DNA of 64,000 nucleotides from Lutraria lutraria. Taxonomy: Eukaryota; Mollusca; Bivalvia; Venerida; Mactridae. The position numbers and the translations under genes are program-made. Below are positions 19,371-31,537 of the stretch, piece after piece. Each line of letters starts with the position of its first letter. Position 1 is the stretch's first letter. Where the stretch lies: NCBI GenBank assembly GCA_964023205.1, contig OZ026847.1, positions 1,438,501 to 1,502,500 of the forward strand, read 5' to 3'. The notes under the pieces are model-generated. The model was not told the origin of the DNA. It was given only the letters and a program-made list of their open reading frames with translations, and did no database searches.

Positions 19371-20306
19371 AAGGACTTATATACATATATGGATTCGCAA
19401 CTTCCGTATTAACAGTTTAAAGTAATAAAATCCCGCGATAATAAGACGTGAATGAACGGGAACAGGGATTTCCCTGACGCAGGTTTTCTGCGTCCCTGAT
19501 GCAACTTTGTGACTCAGGACTCACATTTCTGTGGTACTTTGCATCCTGGGGACCCGCAATCGCATCTGACAAATAGATATTTTCCTTCCTGCTAATTGAG
19601 TGATCAGGATATTATATGTGCACATGGAGACTATAGTCTACACAAAATCACTAGTCAGTTTGATAGTACAGTTTAAATAAAACCATAAATCATGTGAATT
19701 TGCTATTGTACATGTATTCATGATCTCAATCACTTGATGGTATATAGTGTGATAGATTTATAGGTTATCTGAACTTCAGCAAAAAAATGCATATCCATAT
19801 ACAGGACCCATAAAATTTCTCAAGGATCCCAAAATACAAACCCTGAGGGTCCTGGGACCCTCATATAAAAAATCCTAGGGAAAACCCTGCGGGAATACAA
19901 GCAATTGTTTACAAAAGCGAAAATACGAAAAAATCCGTGATATCCGAATGATAATAACAGCGAAAATATCTGTGGTATTCTGAATGTTTAATCTCGGAGA
20001 CGAAAGGATTATAATAGATGTCCGCCATCTTGGAATTTAAAATGTTCGACTGATGCCTTTTTCAATGCTTATACTTAGTCTTTGTGGATTATAAATGTAT
20101 CTCAATATATTTAAGGAATTTGTTGCATCCTTTACCAATTTCCCGTGCCCAATTGCCAGAGTTTCATTAGTATAATCAAATTCGTAAAAACCCAAATACA
20201 GCTGTTGGACATTGGCGAGTATATATCAATGCAATGTGGGATCGTCGAACGATATCATTTGATCTATTTTTAGCAGTTGCGAATCCATGTATGTATATAA
20301 GTCCTT
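19371..20306. mobile_element. Non-autonomous DNA element, copy 2, interrupted
   Basis: Same family as 1679-2183: inverted ends AAGGACTTATATACATATAT and on, and the mirrored GTATATAAGTCCTT. Without the nested insertion and its duplication the length is about 503 bases, matching copy 1. Flanks ATAACTAA (19363-19370) and ATAACTAT (20308-20315) match at seven of eight positions. Confidence 0.8.
19463..19889. mobile_element. Nested 427-bp CAGGG-ended element
   Basis: Starts CAGGGATTTCCCT and ends AGGGAAAACCCTG (one-mismatch inverted repeats). CGGGAA flanks both sides (19457-19462 and 19890-19895). Copy 1 of the host element has a single uninterrupted ACGGGAATAC at this point, so both the exact insertion and the 6-bp target duplication are shown by comparison. 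Confidence 0.85.
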
Positions 20307-20563
20307 CATAACTATAATAAGAGTTTTGTAATGAGTTTTTAAAATGTGAATAAACAAGAAAAACCTTAATCTGTCCTTAATTACAAGAAAACAATAAGCT
20401 CTTACAACGTTTATTGGATGATTTTAATTGCTTTATAATTGAATCATAACATAATGGTTTGACTTGATTTTTATGTGCATTATACCTAATCAAGCGTTCA
20501 ATTTGCCAGATCTGGTAAGGTAGACAACTGCTACTGATTCAGTGATTGCAGATGCGGGAGATC

Positions 20564-21807
20564 CAGTGATTCAGATTGGCGTCGGCCATCAGCAATTTGC
20601 CGATAAAAACTGCTAATGGCCGATCATTTTTCGAGAAATATGACAAAATGGCCGACTAAAATATCATTTATGGGACGAAATGGCCGATTGTTTTTCGAGA
20701 AAATATGACATTCAAGCCACTGCTCCGGATAAGACACGTACACGCGTAAACGCATATTTTTTATCAGAAAAAGCATTGCTAAAAAATCTCAGCGACTGAT
20801 TCTATAAATAGTGTAGATTAATCTACAGTAAATACCATGATTTTCGGAGCAGAAAAATGCCTATTTTACATAGAACCAGTCCATCTTAATTTCGCCCCAA
20901 AACCATTTGCACGAATGATTGTTATGCGGTCAATATGTCATTGTATTGAATTTATAAAGTTACGCACGTTCTGTTTACAATGCTAAACATGTGAGAAAAT
21001 AAAAATACACTTCTTATAAATACATACGTGTGTAACATACAAACAATATTCTCCCAAGTTGATCACATGACTACACGAACGGGTTATTTACTGAATCGAA
21101 AAGGCGAACAATGAAAACTAAATTTGTCTCCAAAATTGGACCATAGAATGTCGGCCTCCTTTTGCTGTAGGCAAATTTTCCTTGATACCGACTTCTAAAA
21201 CAATTCACCGCCTTTGATTAAACCGAAATGATCAAATGAAGAAAAAACGGCAGGCGTTGAAATTCATGTCTTACACAACCATGACGTAAAAAAGTAATGA
21301 CGTCATTTGTGCCACCTTGTTCTAATAGCAAGTGGGATAATATGTTTCGACCTTTTTAAAACATACTGAAATGTGTGCTCCATGATCTGCAAATTACTGA
21401 TCAGTTCTTGTATGCACAAATTTTGTTTCACACTTATATGTTTTATTGACTAAAGATTTCTTGTTTACAATGACACATACATGTTAAAATACAGGTAAGT
21501 TATATCAAGTATCAAATTATCGAGTAGCAGGTGTGAAAAAACAGCGTTAGGTTGCATTAGTGCATGTTACTGAAATTTTCAGCATTGACAACAGACTTTA
21601 TGCATTGAAAAGTAAAACCTACGAGTACATACATATTGTATACGAAACTGAGGCTGGTATTTCATGTTTTGAAATTAATAAATTTAGAATATATGCCAAA
21701 ATTATTTTTGTCCTAAAGTTTTTTGACATTTAGGACAAAATGGCCTATGAATTTTCCTACACTTAGGACAGCTGTCTCATAAAAATGATATGCAATCTGA
21801 ATCACTG
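20564..21807. mobile_element. 1.24-kb DNA element with CAGTGATTCAGATTG ends
   Basis: Fifteen-base perfect inverted repeats (CAGTGATTCAGATTG at 20564, mirrored to 21807) with GAGATC on both flanks, a 6-bp target duplication. The left subterminal part repeats GGCCGA and the right repeats TTAGGACA, possible transposase-binding repeats. No intact transposase frame is visible, so it is probably non-autonomous. Confidence 0.8.
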
Positions 21808-22139
21808 GAGATCAACACAAAAGTGGCCATTTTCATTGTTTTTTTGGACAAATAACATAATTTACAGTAATTTAAGGAATTAATTTGATCTTTTATCTTT
21901 ATTTGCATATGATTCACATGTTTCGAGAGCATTGTAACTTTAGTATACGATAAAACACAATGTTGACAAAAACTTGACTGCCTTATGGATAGTCGAATCA
22001 ACAGCACGAGTATTTGCGACTGGAAACGAATCCACGAAAATATGAGAATCCCCGAAAATATGAGAATAAAGGATACAGCTTTGAAACTTAAAAACACTAT
22101 TAGCTGTGTTGTTTTAAGTGTTTCAAAACCATGCGCAGT

Positions 22140-22224
22140 GTAATAGGAGGAGGAAAATAATGTACCCGATGCGACCTCCTGTTCGCAAGTCAGATGCTCT
22201 ACCAACTGAGCTAATCGGGCTGGT
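22140..22224 (-). mobile_element. tRNA-derived SINE head
   Basis: On the - strand GCCCGATTAGCTCAGTTGGT then AGAGCATCTGACTTGCGAAC gives a well-kept tRNA D-arm with A box and an anticodon-arm-like segment. The T-arm is shortened (GGAGGTCGCATCGGGTAC, lacking GGTTCGA), so it is not a functional tRNA. Confidence 0.6.
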
Positions 22225-22263
22225 GAATATCCCAGCCAATTTATAATGCAATATACTACACCG

Positions 22264-22500
22264 CTACAGCGGATATTTCACATTTTCACTTGTGGTTGTG
22301 GCACTAAATTTTCTTTCTTCAGACCTGGCACTTTTCTTTATATAACTTTGTGACAGTTTGTCCATTTTTGTTTGCAGATTAGAAGCATACCTCTGGCTGC
22401 TTGAGAATAAGCTGGGACATTGGGGTTGACTTGTCAATGAAATGATGAAGGAATCTGCATGTATCCACATCTGACCATCACTTCCTACACAAGATGACAT
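22264..22500 (-). other. Open frame, 78 codons, unidentified
   Basis: A - strand frame with some coding character (DGQMWIHADSFI) but no family I recognise, adjacent to a SINE. It could be an exon relic or chance. No splice partners were found. Confidence 0.2.
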
Positions 22501-22671
22501 TCATTAAGTTATAATAAGTATGTCAGCATGTTCCCAGAAGGAATGGAGATAGTTGACATTAAAGCTCGGAATAAAAAAGGTAAAATTATTTCCTCATTAT
22601 TTTTAGATTGTCAATTAAAATGCCTTGTCTGATTATGTTCATTCCTGTACTTTCAGCTTAGATCAGGGATG

Positions 22672-22760
22672 TGGTGGCAGTGTGGTCTAGGTCACATGAC
22701 CAGTGATCACTAGCCGATCACCTCCTATGTGTCAGTTCGAATCCCAGCCATCGAAACTTA
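22672..22760 (+). mobile_element. tRNA-derived SINE head
   Basis: GTGTGGTCTAGGTCACATGA followed 40 bases later by GTCAGTTCGAATCCCAGCC resembles the A and B boxes of a tRNA promoter. The arms do not pair into a full cloverleaf, so a SINE head fits better than a tRNA gene. Confidence 0.5.
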
Positions 22761-24902
22761 TTCTATAGATAGCGGATGCATCATCCAGCTGACACTAGTC
22801 TCAATCCTAAGGTGCATCACTTTGAAATTTTGGATTTATCTTCATACGCCACAGTAAAAAGTCAGGAAATAGTGCTGTTCAATTATATTTAATCATAAGA
22901 TCAAGCAAAGGTGACTAATTCAAAATGCTTGTTTCAGGTCATCATTTGGAGCCAGAGTATTTTGGAGCAGCTTGACTCAACAGAGCACAGCAAGTTTCAC
23001 TGTATCTTGATATACAGGTACGCCTGTGTTCTGAAGTACATCTCAGGGACTCTGGGAAACTACAGTAGCCTCGTCTGCTAACAGGTACAACTATAAATAT
23101 GTTGCTAATTGTAAAACTTTCAGACACTCAGCCACAACGGTTTTATGCTCTCTCAGAGTTACTACCTTTTGTCTAAAAATGAAGCATATTTGGGGACTAA
23201 TCACGAGTTTACTTCATCATAATTAGGGCCCTACATTGAGATGATGAAGCCCTATAGGAATCACTCTGTCCATCTGCCAGCACTTCATTTCCGGATGATA
23301 CCTTGAGTTCCAATGATCGAAATATCATGAAACTTAGCATGTGGGTGATTTTAAAAAAAATGAAGCCAAAGCGTGACGAAGGACTTGAAATTTCAACAGT
23401 GGATATCATTATTATATTTTGTTGCGTCATGGAACCAATACATTGAAATTAATTTTTCCTGAATTTTCAAAGAGATGAATCAATGCGAAATGTATTTTTT
23501 TTAATCTTTATTAAATTTTGAAGGAATTTTTTTTCAACAGTGTTAACTAGTATAAATGAACATATTTTTTTTTAAAAAGAGTGTTGAAAGCAGTTTATTT
23601 GAGGGATAATATGTAAATATGATGTAACTAACATTCTGACTGAAAATTGGTCCAAAAATACTGAGATTTTGTGAAATATGGATTTTTTTAGCATTAATTA
23701 GGTCTTAAATTTATAGTTCTATAAGCACTTGGAAAAGTTTCTTTTATTTGAATGTTAGCTTTCTGATTTTGATGAAATTACATCAATAGGATTATATGAT
23801 AGATAGAAGGAATACTGCAAAGTTTCACCAAGATTGAATGATATTTTAATGTTGAAATTTTTTATACAAAAACAGCTTTTTTTCGTACACTTGGGACAAA
23901 AAAGTACATAATATTATGTTCAAATCAACAAGTTAAACAAGGAGCTTACTTAGTTATTTAACATATTATGTAATGTAAGCAACAAAGGTAATGTTGAGGA
24001 GTAATTCCAACTAATATGAATTGGATTTTTACTAAATTTTCATTAAAATCTAAAATATCAATGACACTAGGCTAGCGCTAGCCAAAAATTCTTAGTAGCC
24101 AGACATTTAACCGTCTGGCTATTAATCCGGATTTCTTAATAGCCAGATCAGTATTTATTTTTTTAAAACCAAAAGCAAAATGTTTGGCATGTCAACCAAG
24201 ACTTATTTGTATATACAGCTAGTTTTAGTTTTCTCTGCATTTATCAAATCAGGTCACATTCTGATTGGCTAATTATTAGACCAGTTCAATTACCACTTAA
24301 TATGGCTTTATGTGCCTGTTACTGCACTGACACTTTCCGTGGCATTCTCTGGACTTTATGGGCAATGAAGTCACTTGGTTTATTTATGTTTTGACATGCT
24401 GCAACTATTTAGATGTTGCTTTTATATGTACTCTTTCAGACATGAGTCTTTGACATACTTAAACAACATCAAAATAATTGATATTATCTAGATGCATTGG
24501 CTATCTAGGCATGAGTTTTACTCAGATTTTGTCTTGAAACAAGTCTATACACCCAAAAGCATATCAACATGACTATCAATTATTTGTGAGTTGTGTTGTT
24601 TGGTACGAAAAAAGGATGAATCTCTTTCACAAAATTGCTGATGGTAACTTCAATTGTTTGGCTCTTACACCTTTTATTTTGTTGAGCTGCAATATTATTA
24701 AATTGCAAATGGTGATGTCATTATAAACTTATAATAATCAATCCAAATGCATTATGATTTTCATAAGACTAACAGTAACACTGCTGTCCTGGCAAATGAT
24801 GATTTCATCATAAATGTGAGCCATATTATCATATATCAAGGATAATATACCACATTTAACATTAACAAATAGAACAGGTTTACACAAATTACTCAATAAA
24901 TG

Positions 24903-25010
24903 CTGTTGTCCGAAATGTGTTGTCCGAAATTCGTATACTTCACGGAAGTATTAGTTTAACAACCATGCTTGAAAATTAATGAGTTGCATTTGTAATCATA
25001 GTAATGAGCA
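24903..25010 (+). repeat. Dispersed repeat, TGTCCGAAAT family, copy 1
   Basis: Shares GCTGTTGTCCGAAATG...TTGTCCGAAATTC, a short gap, then CTTGAAAATTAA with copies at about 27712 and 35826. Confidence 0.5.
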
Positions 25011-25432
25011 AAAGTTGGAAACGTCATGATTAAGAAGTTCATCATTTCAGTTATTGATATGGATTACCTTTTGCAAATGCTTGGATGAAAGTCACTTTTC
25101 AAAATCTTTTTTGTTATGTCTGTACTAAAATATTGCAAGTATGAAATCCTAACTAAATTAGTATAACTCTATAAAAGATCTAATGAGATACTGATGTGAT
25201 AAACATGTCTGTACTCTTAGGATATTCATTGTACTCATGAATGTAAATTTCATCATTCATGGAATTTAACAATTATGCGTCAAAATTATAATTATTGTAC
25301 AGTTAAGTTTTTACGCTTGGAGTTTCACCTGAAATTGATAATATTAAAAGAATTTTTTAAAACTTAAACTAGTGCAATGTTGGCATTATTCACAGGACTT
25401 TTGATCTCACTGACAGATTCAACCAGGATCTT

Positions 25433-25740
25433 CTTGGTGTGATATGTCTAACTACATATAGAAGAAGTACAGCTTCAGCCCATTATTTGGAATCATTTGT
25501 GTTCTGTCTGCTCCAACTAGATGATTAAAGTCATATAATGGTTCTTCTCCTCTGGGGTCTCTCCATCTGTTCAGCTGGACTTTGCTGGTTTCAGTTCCTG
25601 TTTTTCTTTCTTCTTTTTATTCCTGTATGTAATTCCATTTTCACCCCTCTTTTATTGTAGATTGGATCTGTCCATCTCTTTTTCAGTACCTTTAGCTTGC
25701 AATTGATGTTTTCATTTCTTTTCTTGGATCTTAAGTGTTG
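25433..25740 (-). pseudogene. Coding relic of unidentified protein, one frameshift
   Basis: On the - strand one frame reads KLKVLKKRWTDPIYNKRGVK through GIKRRKK. After a lysine-rich run it continues in another frame as TSKVQLNRWRDPRGEEPLYD through NNGLKLYFF, then stops. Both halves carry an RW-x-DP motif, which suggests an internal repeat or a conserved turn. I do not recognise the family. It lies inside the 23338-27150 inverted-repeat region and may be transposon-encoded. Confidence 0.35.
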
Positions 25741-27185
25741 TACATGAGCAGGATCTGACTTCATCTATATATTTATCTATTATTACATAATAAATTATAC
25801 TTTGTGCCTCTTCTAACTTAGTTCTAGATGTACATGTACTTTTCTGATCATTTATTTGCTATGAAATTCTAGTTCTGAAGGGGCATTTTACCACCAATTT
25901 GTCATGCTTGTCACACCAAATATGCCATGAAATCATATGATGGGATGTGCAACATACTTTGCCAATCATATATAGTATGAAAAATATTTGTTCATTGATT
26001 ACTGTGGATCTGAACACATGATAACACTGATTGTTTCTATTTGTATGTCCCGAGTGTACATTAAGTACAGGTTTTAAAAACATAGGGTATCTTGTAATAA
26101 ATACCATAAATGATTGATAGTTAAAACATTTTTATCAAGGAAATGAATGGTCATTCAAGAATAGAACAGCTTGCCAGGTTTATCTGCATGAATTGACTTA
26201 ATCACAAATGTTAAAAAATTCAGTTTAATTAAAAAACGACATTGCTCATTAAAAACTTACCAAAATTATTCTTCACAGCCATGTAATCATATTTCATGAA
26301 TAATGTAACCTTGATACAGACTGATTCCACAAATTATTTAAGTATAATGAATGTTGCATGATATTTGACACTTGTAATTGTTTAAGTGCCAAAGCTGTGT
26401 ACACTTGGGACATTCTAATTTTGATGGTAAAAATCAATACAGACCATCAGTTCCTCAAAGCAAGAATATACAACAAGACATTGACATTAGCTATGTAAGG
26501 AATATGTTTAATGTTATGTACATTTGTGATTTAAAAAAATATAGGCTCATTTGTTTGATTTCGTACACTTGGGACAACTCTGGTTCAAATGATACGAAAT
26601 GGAATTACTTGTACAATATTGCCTAATTTTGATGTGAAATTATCATTTTTCAACTGCTGATACAATTGTTGGATAAAAAGAGCCAAAAATATTAACCACA
26701 ACATGATTATTTTGTGTCTATAAGGCTTATAAGGTAGAGTTACCCCAAAAATGGTTGTCAAAAAATCCCTATAGGTATGTCTTATCATAAAGTCTCAAGC
26801 TATCATGCCATGCCAAAATGACCATTTCATTATGTTTTCCCATTGGACATACATCAAACTACTAACTTAAAAAAAAGATCTGTCATATGTATTGGGGTTA
26901 TCTTTCTATTCAACTTGGACCATGGGGAAAAATTTAAAATGTCACGCTAAAAGCGTTACACTTGGGACATTTTTGGCATGTTTTTCGTGCATAACTTTGT
27001 AATAAATAAAGTTATCATTGTGAAATTTGGCAGGATAATAGCTTGTATAAGGACAATACACATAAGCCTAGTAATTACATCATATAGTGTTTATCATATA
27101 TTTTATGAGCATATTTAGAAACGGCTTCATTTTTTTTTAAATCACCCATGTATATTGGTCATCACACAAGGAAAACCTCTGTTGA

Positions 27186-27711
27186 AAACGATGTTCGCTC
27201 TCTAATTCAAACAGTTTTATTTTGATCCTCACCAAACTTTAGGGAAATGTTTATGGGCATGAGATCTCGGTCATGTTTGATAACCAATCAGCCTATGCAC
27301 TTATGAGTTATGCCCCTTGATACATTGAAAATTGACTAAAAATGCAGTGTCTGTCCTCTTTAAGTTGACCACTTATCTACCGATCTTCACCAAACTTGGT
27401 GAAAATGTAATGTTTATGGGCATGAGATTACAGTCAAGTTCGATAACCAGCATATTCGCCCCTGGCACTTCTGAGTTATGCCCCTTGATATATTGAAAAT
27501 TGACTGATAATGCAGTGTCTGTCCTCTAAGATGACCAATCATCAACCGATCTTCATCAAACTTGATGGAAATGTTTATAGGTATGAGATCTAGGTCAAGT
27601 TTGATAACCAGCCCTATTGCACGAGGTACTTCTGAGTTATGTTCCTTAAGTTAACCCTTTAAGTTGACCGATTATCAACCGATCTTCATCAGACTTGGTG
27701 GAAATGTTTAT
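27186..27711 (+). repeat. Degenerate tandem repeat of about 150 bp
   Basis: Three to four units share GATCTTCACCAAACTTGG, ATGTTTATGGGCATGAGAT, GATAACCAGC and TTCTGAGTTATGCCCCTTGA. The style matches the internal repeats of the 43777 and 45336 elements, but the terminal hairpins are absent. Confidence 0.55.
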
Positions 27712-27960
27712 CATGTGCTGTTATCCGAAATTTATTGTCTGAAATTCATATATTTTATGGAAATGTATACATGTGTAAAGAACATTCTTGAAAATTAACA
27801 TAATATTGTAGTAAATACTCCATAAATACTGTCAAAACATGTGATTACCCAGAGAAGTCTACAGCAATTTTCTGAAAATAAGACTCGGACTGTACCGTAT
27901 GGTTTGAACTTTACTCAATACCATTGTACATTGCGGGCCAAACAAGCATATTTTGAAATT
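27712..27960 (+). repeat. Dispersed repeat, TGTCCGAAAT family, copy 2
   Basis: GTGCTGTTATCCGAAATTT through CTTGAAAATTAACA, then GACTGTACCGTATGGTTTGA, paralleling 35826-36090 (GTACGGACCATAAAGTACAA). Confidence 0.5.
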
Positions 27961-28382
27961 TTCGTGCATGAATACCCGGGGGAAAGCCCTGTAATATATC
28001 TAAGCACTTTTATTTCCCTGTCTTTCAGCACTTTGTTTCCAGATGATATCTTTTCAATGGCTTTACATTTTTGTGCAGTGACTATAATGTTTTGAAAGGG
28101 AAAATTATAGCGCTCTTGTCCAATCGAGAGTACAGAGATTTTATAGTCATACAATAATACAAAAAATTAAAACTTAATAGTAGATCTCATTCTTTTGTTT
28201 ATTATTGAATCCTTTGTGGACACTGAAGACCACAAGGACAAAATCTGACTATCATATCTTGTGACCTTAATATACAGATAAGAATGAACACATGTAGGCT
28301 GTACTGCTTGAACAAACAATATATCATTCCTCTTACAGTATGGCCATTTGTCTGTTGATAATATTAAGCTGATATTCCACAG

Positions 28383-28484
28383 ATTGCTGAAAATCTTGGG
28401 GAGACCTACCTGGATAAGTACCGCCAGTATGTCACCAACTTTATGGCCTTCAAGAAGTCTGCAGCCAAGACCATCCTTGTTTAA
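28383..28484 (+). CDS. Candidate terminal exon, unidentified
   Basis: After the acceptor TTCCACAG, 33 codons run to TAA: IAENLGETYLDKYRQYVTNF, then MAFKKSAAKTILV. Composition is clearly protein-like and the sequence is less AT-rich than its surroundings. No upstream exon could be linked with confidence. It is either the last exon of a gene with small, distant upstream exons or a captured fragment. Confidence 0.4.
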   Translation: MAENLGETYLDKYRQYVTNFMAFKKSAAKTILV

Positions 28485-29060
28485 GAGCCACCTTCAGTAA
28501 TGGACATCCCCAGACACTGTTGGTTCATAAAAGTGTACCAGCTGAAAGTTATCTCAAGACTGGACTATGAGCTGACAGAGTTGACATTCTTAAAATTGAC
28601 TCAACAAAGAAAATAACTAATAAGGTGACAGGTAAGCTACATGTAGAGTCTCATGTCTCAGATATATAATGTGTGTAAAGCTGGATGCCTGTAGGTACTG
28701 GATGTTTGACAAATGATTCCAGTTTATATCGTTAACTTACTAACCATGATAAACGACAAGTTTATTGACATTTATAGGAATTTAAATTGTTTTATTATGA
28801 AATGTTTCTTAATATTACCAATACTGTTGGTAATTCATGACAATTTTGTTTTCAGTGTTTAGGCAATATTGCCTAACCTTGCCATTTCTGAGAGGTTAAT
28901 ATGGCATTCCCCTGTAATAAATTGTTCTGAAGCCAGTATTAGATGATGTGGTCTAAGTAGCTTGACCAGTTATTACTAGCATCTCACCTCTTAGATGCAA
29001 GTTTGATAGTTTAATATACTGAAACAATTAAAACACAACACAAAGTTGTTAATATACACC

Positions 29061-29066
29061 TTTATT
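29061..29066 (-). terminator. Poly(A) signal AATAAA on the - strand
   Basis: Lies about 340 bases downstream of the stop of the 75-bp-repeat reading frame (29403), a plausible 3' UTR length. It supports transcription of that region from the - strand but is weak by itself. Confidence 0.35.
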
Positions 29067-29402
29067 CACAGAGATATATAGATTCTAGAGAGTATTGTAA
29101 CATAATACGATAAAAACACATACACAACATATCCCTTCTTTTATACACCTAACATCTGATGCAAATTAAATCTATCTTTACATTGGTAGACATACAGTGA
29201 ATGCAGACTAAATGTACTGAATCTGTATATAGCTGAAGCAGACAATGGGTTTTTACAAAAATAAGGACTACTATTATTATTGCATGTCTGCAGGTCAATT
29301 TTACTGCACTTCTCTCAGAGAGTCAACAGAATTTAGCCAATGGATCAGATATATCTTTCTCTGGGGTCACTTTTTTGGTTACATGTTCATTCCAGTCAAT
29401 TG

Positions 29403-31526
29403 TTAAGGTTTTGATGTATACAGGTCCTCAATATCACTATCGTCACTGTCCTCACTTGTGTCAACCCTCTTGTCGTCAATGTTCAGACATTGTACTGACT
29501 CCACTACATGGTGATGAATGTGTCCTTTATAAATCAATTTGGGAATTTTCTCAATGTTCAGACATTGTACTGACTCCACTATATGGTGATGAATGTGTCC
29601 TTTATTAATCAATTTGGGAATTTTCTCAATGTTCAGACATTGTACTGACTCCACTACATGGTGATGAATGTGTCCTTTATTAACCAATTTGGGAATTTTC
29701 TCAATGTTCAGACATTGTACTGACTCCACTACATGGTGATGAATGTGTCCTTTATTAACCAATTTGGGAATTTTCTCAATGTTCAGACATTGTACTGACT
29801 CCACTACATGGTGATGAATGTGTCCTTTATTAACCAATTTGGGAATTTTCTCAATGTTCAGACATTGTACTGACTCCACTACATGGTGATGAATGTGTCC
29901 TTTATTAACCAATTTGGGAATTTTCTCAATGTTCAGACATTGTACTGACTCCACTATATGGTGATGAATGTGTCCTTTATTAATCAATTTGGGAATTTTC
30001 TCAATGTTCAGACATTGTACTGACTCCACTATATGGTGATGAATGTGTCCTTTATTAATCAATTTGGGAATTTTCTCAATGTTCAGACATTGTACTGACT
30101 CCACTATATGGTGATGAATGTGTCCTTTATTAATCAATTTGGGAATTTTCTCAATGTTCAGACATTGTACTGACTCCACTATATGGTGATGAATGTGTCC
30201 TTTATTAATCAATTTGGGAATTTTCTCAATGTTCAGACATTGTACTGACTCCACTATATGGTGATGAATGTGTCCTTTATTAATCAATTTGGGAATTTTC
30301 TCAATGTTCACACATTGTACTGACTCCACTACATGGTGATGGATGTGTCCTTTATTAATCAATTTGGGAATTTTCTCAATGTTCACACATTGTACTGACT
30401 CCACTATATGGTGATGAATGTGTCCTTTATTAATCAATTTGGGAATTTTCTCAATGTTCACACATTGTACTGACTCCACTATATGGTGATGAATGTGTCC
30501 TTTATTAATCAATTTGGGAATTTACTCAATGTTCAGACATTGTACTGACTCCACTATATGGTGACGAATGTGTCCTTTATTAATCAATTTGGGAATTTTC
30601 TCAATGTTCAGACATTGTACTGACCCCACTATATGGTGACGAATGTGTCCTTTATTAATCAATTTGGGAATTTTCTCAATGTTCAGACATTGTACTGACT
30701 CCACTATATGGTGATGAATGTGTCCTTTATTAATCAATTTGGGAATTTTCTCAATGTTCACACATTGTACTGACTCCACTATATGGTGATGAATGTGTCC
30801 TTTATTAATCAATTTGGGAATTTTCTCAATGTTCAGACATTGTACTGACTCCACTATATGGTGATGAATGTGTCATTTATTAATCAATTTGAGAATTTTC
30901 TCAATGTTCAGACATTGTACTGACTCCACTATATGGTGATGAATGTGTCCTTTATTAATCAATTTGGGAATTTTCTTAATGTTCACACATTGTACTGACT
31001 CCACTATATGGTGATGAATGTGTCCTTTATTAATCAATTTGAGAATTTTCTCAATGTTCACACATTGTACTGACTCCACTATATGGTGATGAATGTGTCC
31101 TTTATTAATCAATTTGGGAATTTTCTCAATGTTCACACATTGTACTGACTCCACTATATGGTGATGAATGTGTCCTTTATTAATCAATTTGGGAATTTTC
31201 TCAATGTTCACACATCGTACTGACTCCACTATATGGTGATGAATGTGTCCTTTATTAATCAATTTGAGAATTTTCTCAATGTTCAGACATTGTACTGACT
31301 CCACTATATGGTGATGAATGTGTCCTTTATTAATCAATTTGGGAATTTTCTCAATGGTCAGACATTGTACTGACTCCACTATATGGTGATGAATGTGTCC
31401 TTTATTAATCAATTTGGGAATTTTCTCAATGTTCAGACATTGTACTGACTCCACTATATGGTGATGAATGTGTCCTTTATTAATCAATTTGGGAATTTTC
31501 TCATGATGGGAACTTTCCTCAGCCAC
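29403..31526 (-). CDS. 25-residue repeat reading frame with acidic tail (interrupted)
   Basis: Reading from 31526 down, the frame is a chain of about 27 copies of a 25-residue unit (KGHIHHHIVESVQCLNIEKI then PKLIN). It ends in a unique acidic tail, DDKRVDTSEDSDDSDIEDLY then TSKP and a stop at 29403-29405. Two point mutations break it: TGA near 30871 (a GGA glycine codon elsewhere) and TAA near 30520 (AAA lysine elsewhere). No conventional ATG is in frame at the start, so it would need an upstream exon. The unit has a histidine cluster (HIHHH) and one cysteine. No known family was recognised. Most unit-to-unit differences change the amino acid (L/V, I/V, P/L, H/R), which gives no sign of purifying selection. 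It could be a decayed or polymorphic terminal exon, or a satellite that happens to be open. Confidence 0.4.
29480..31505. repeat. 75-bp tandem array
   Basis: The anchor GGGAATTTTC recurs from 29541 to 31491 at exactly 26 periods of 75 bases, so there is no net indel across the array. Units differ by scattered single substitutions. A block of units with TTAACC and ACATGG (29640-29930) marks a local expansion. Confidence 0.97.
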
Positions 31527-31537
31527 AGTATGGCAAC

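Larger units (their letters stand above)
23338..27150. mobile_element. 3.8-kb region bounded by inverted repeats
   Basis: CATGTGGGTGATTTTAAAAA through ATGAAGCC at 23338-23367 is mirrored by GGCTTCAT...AAATCACCCATG at 27123-27150. Inside, ACACTTGGGAC occurs near 23887, 26401, 26565 and 26958. A - strand coding relic lies at about 25433-25740, and a patch with palindromes GCTAGCGCTAGC and AGCCAGAC/GTCTGGCT lies near 24070-24150. No target duplication was identified, so the bounds may be dispersed-repeat ends rather than one transposon. Confidence 0.4.

Noticed and set aside
22150..22224. Possible functional tRNA gene on the - strand
   Set aside because: The D-arm is excellent, but the T-arm is missing its GGTTCGA, so it cannot fold as a tRNA.
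29375..29608. + strand open frame across the start of the 75-bp array
   Set aside because: Shadow of the repeat on the opposite strand; only three units long and ended by TAA in the standard unit.
29440..31505. CRISPR-like regular repeat array
   Set aside because: Units are contiguous with no unique spacers, and the context is eukaryotic; it is a tandem satellite.
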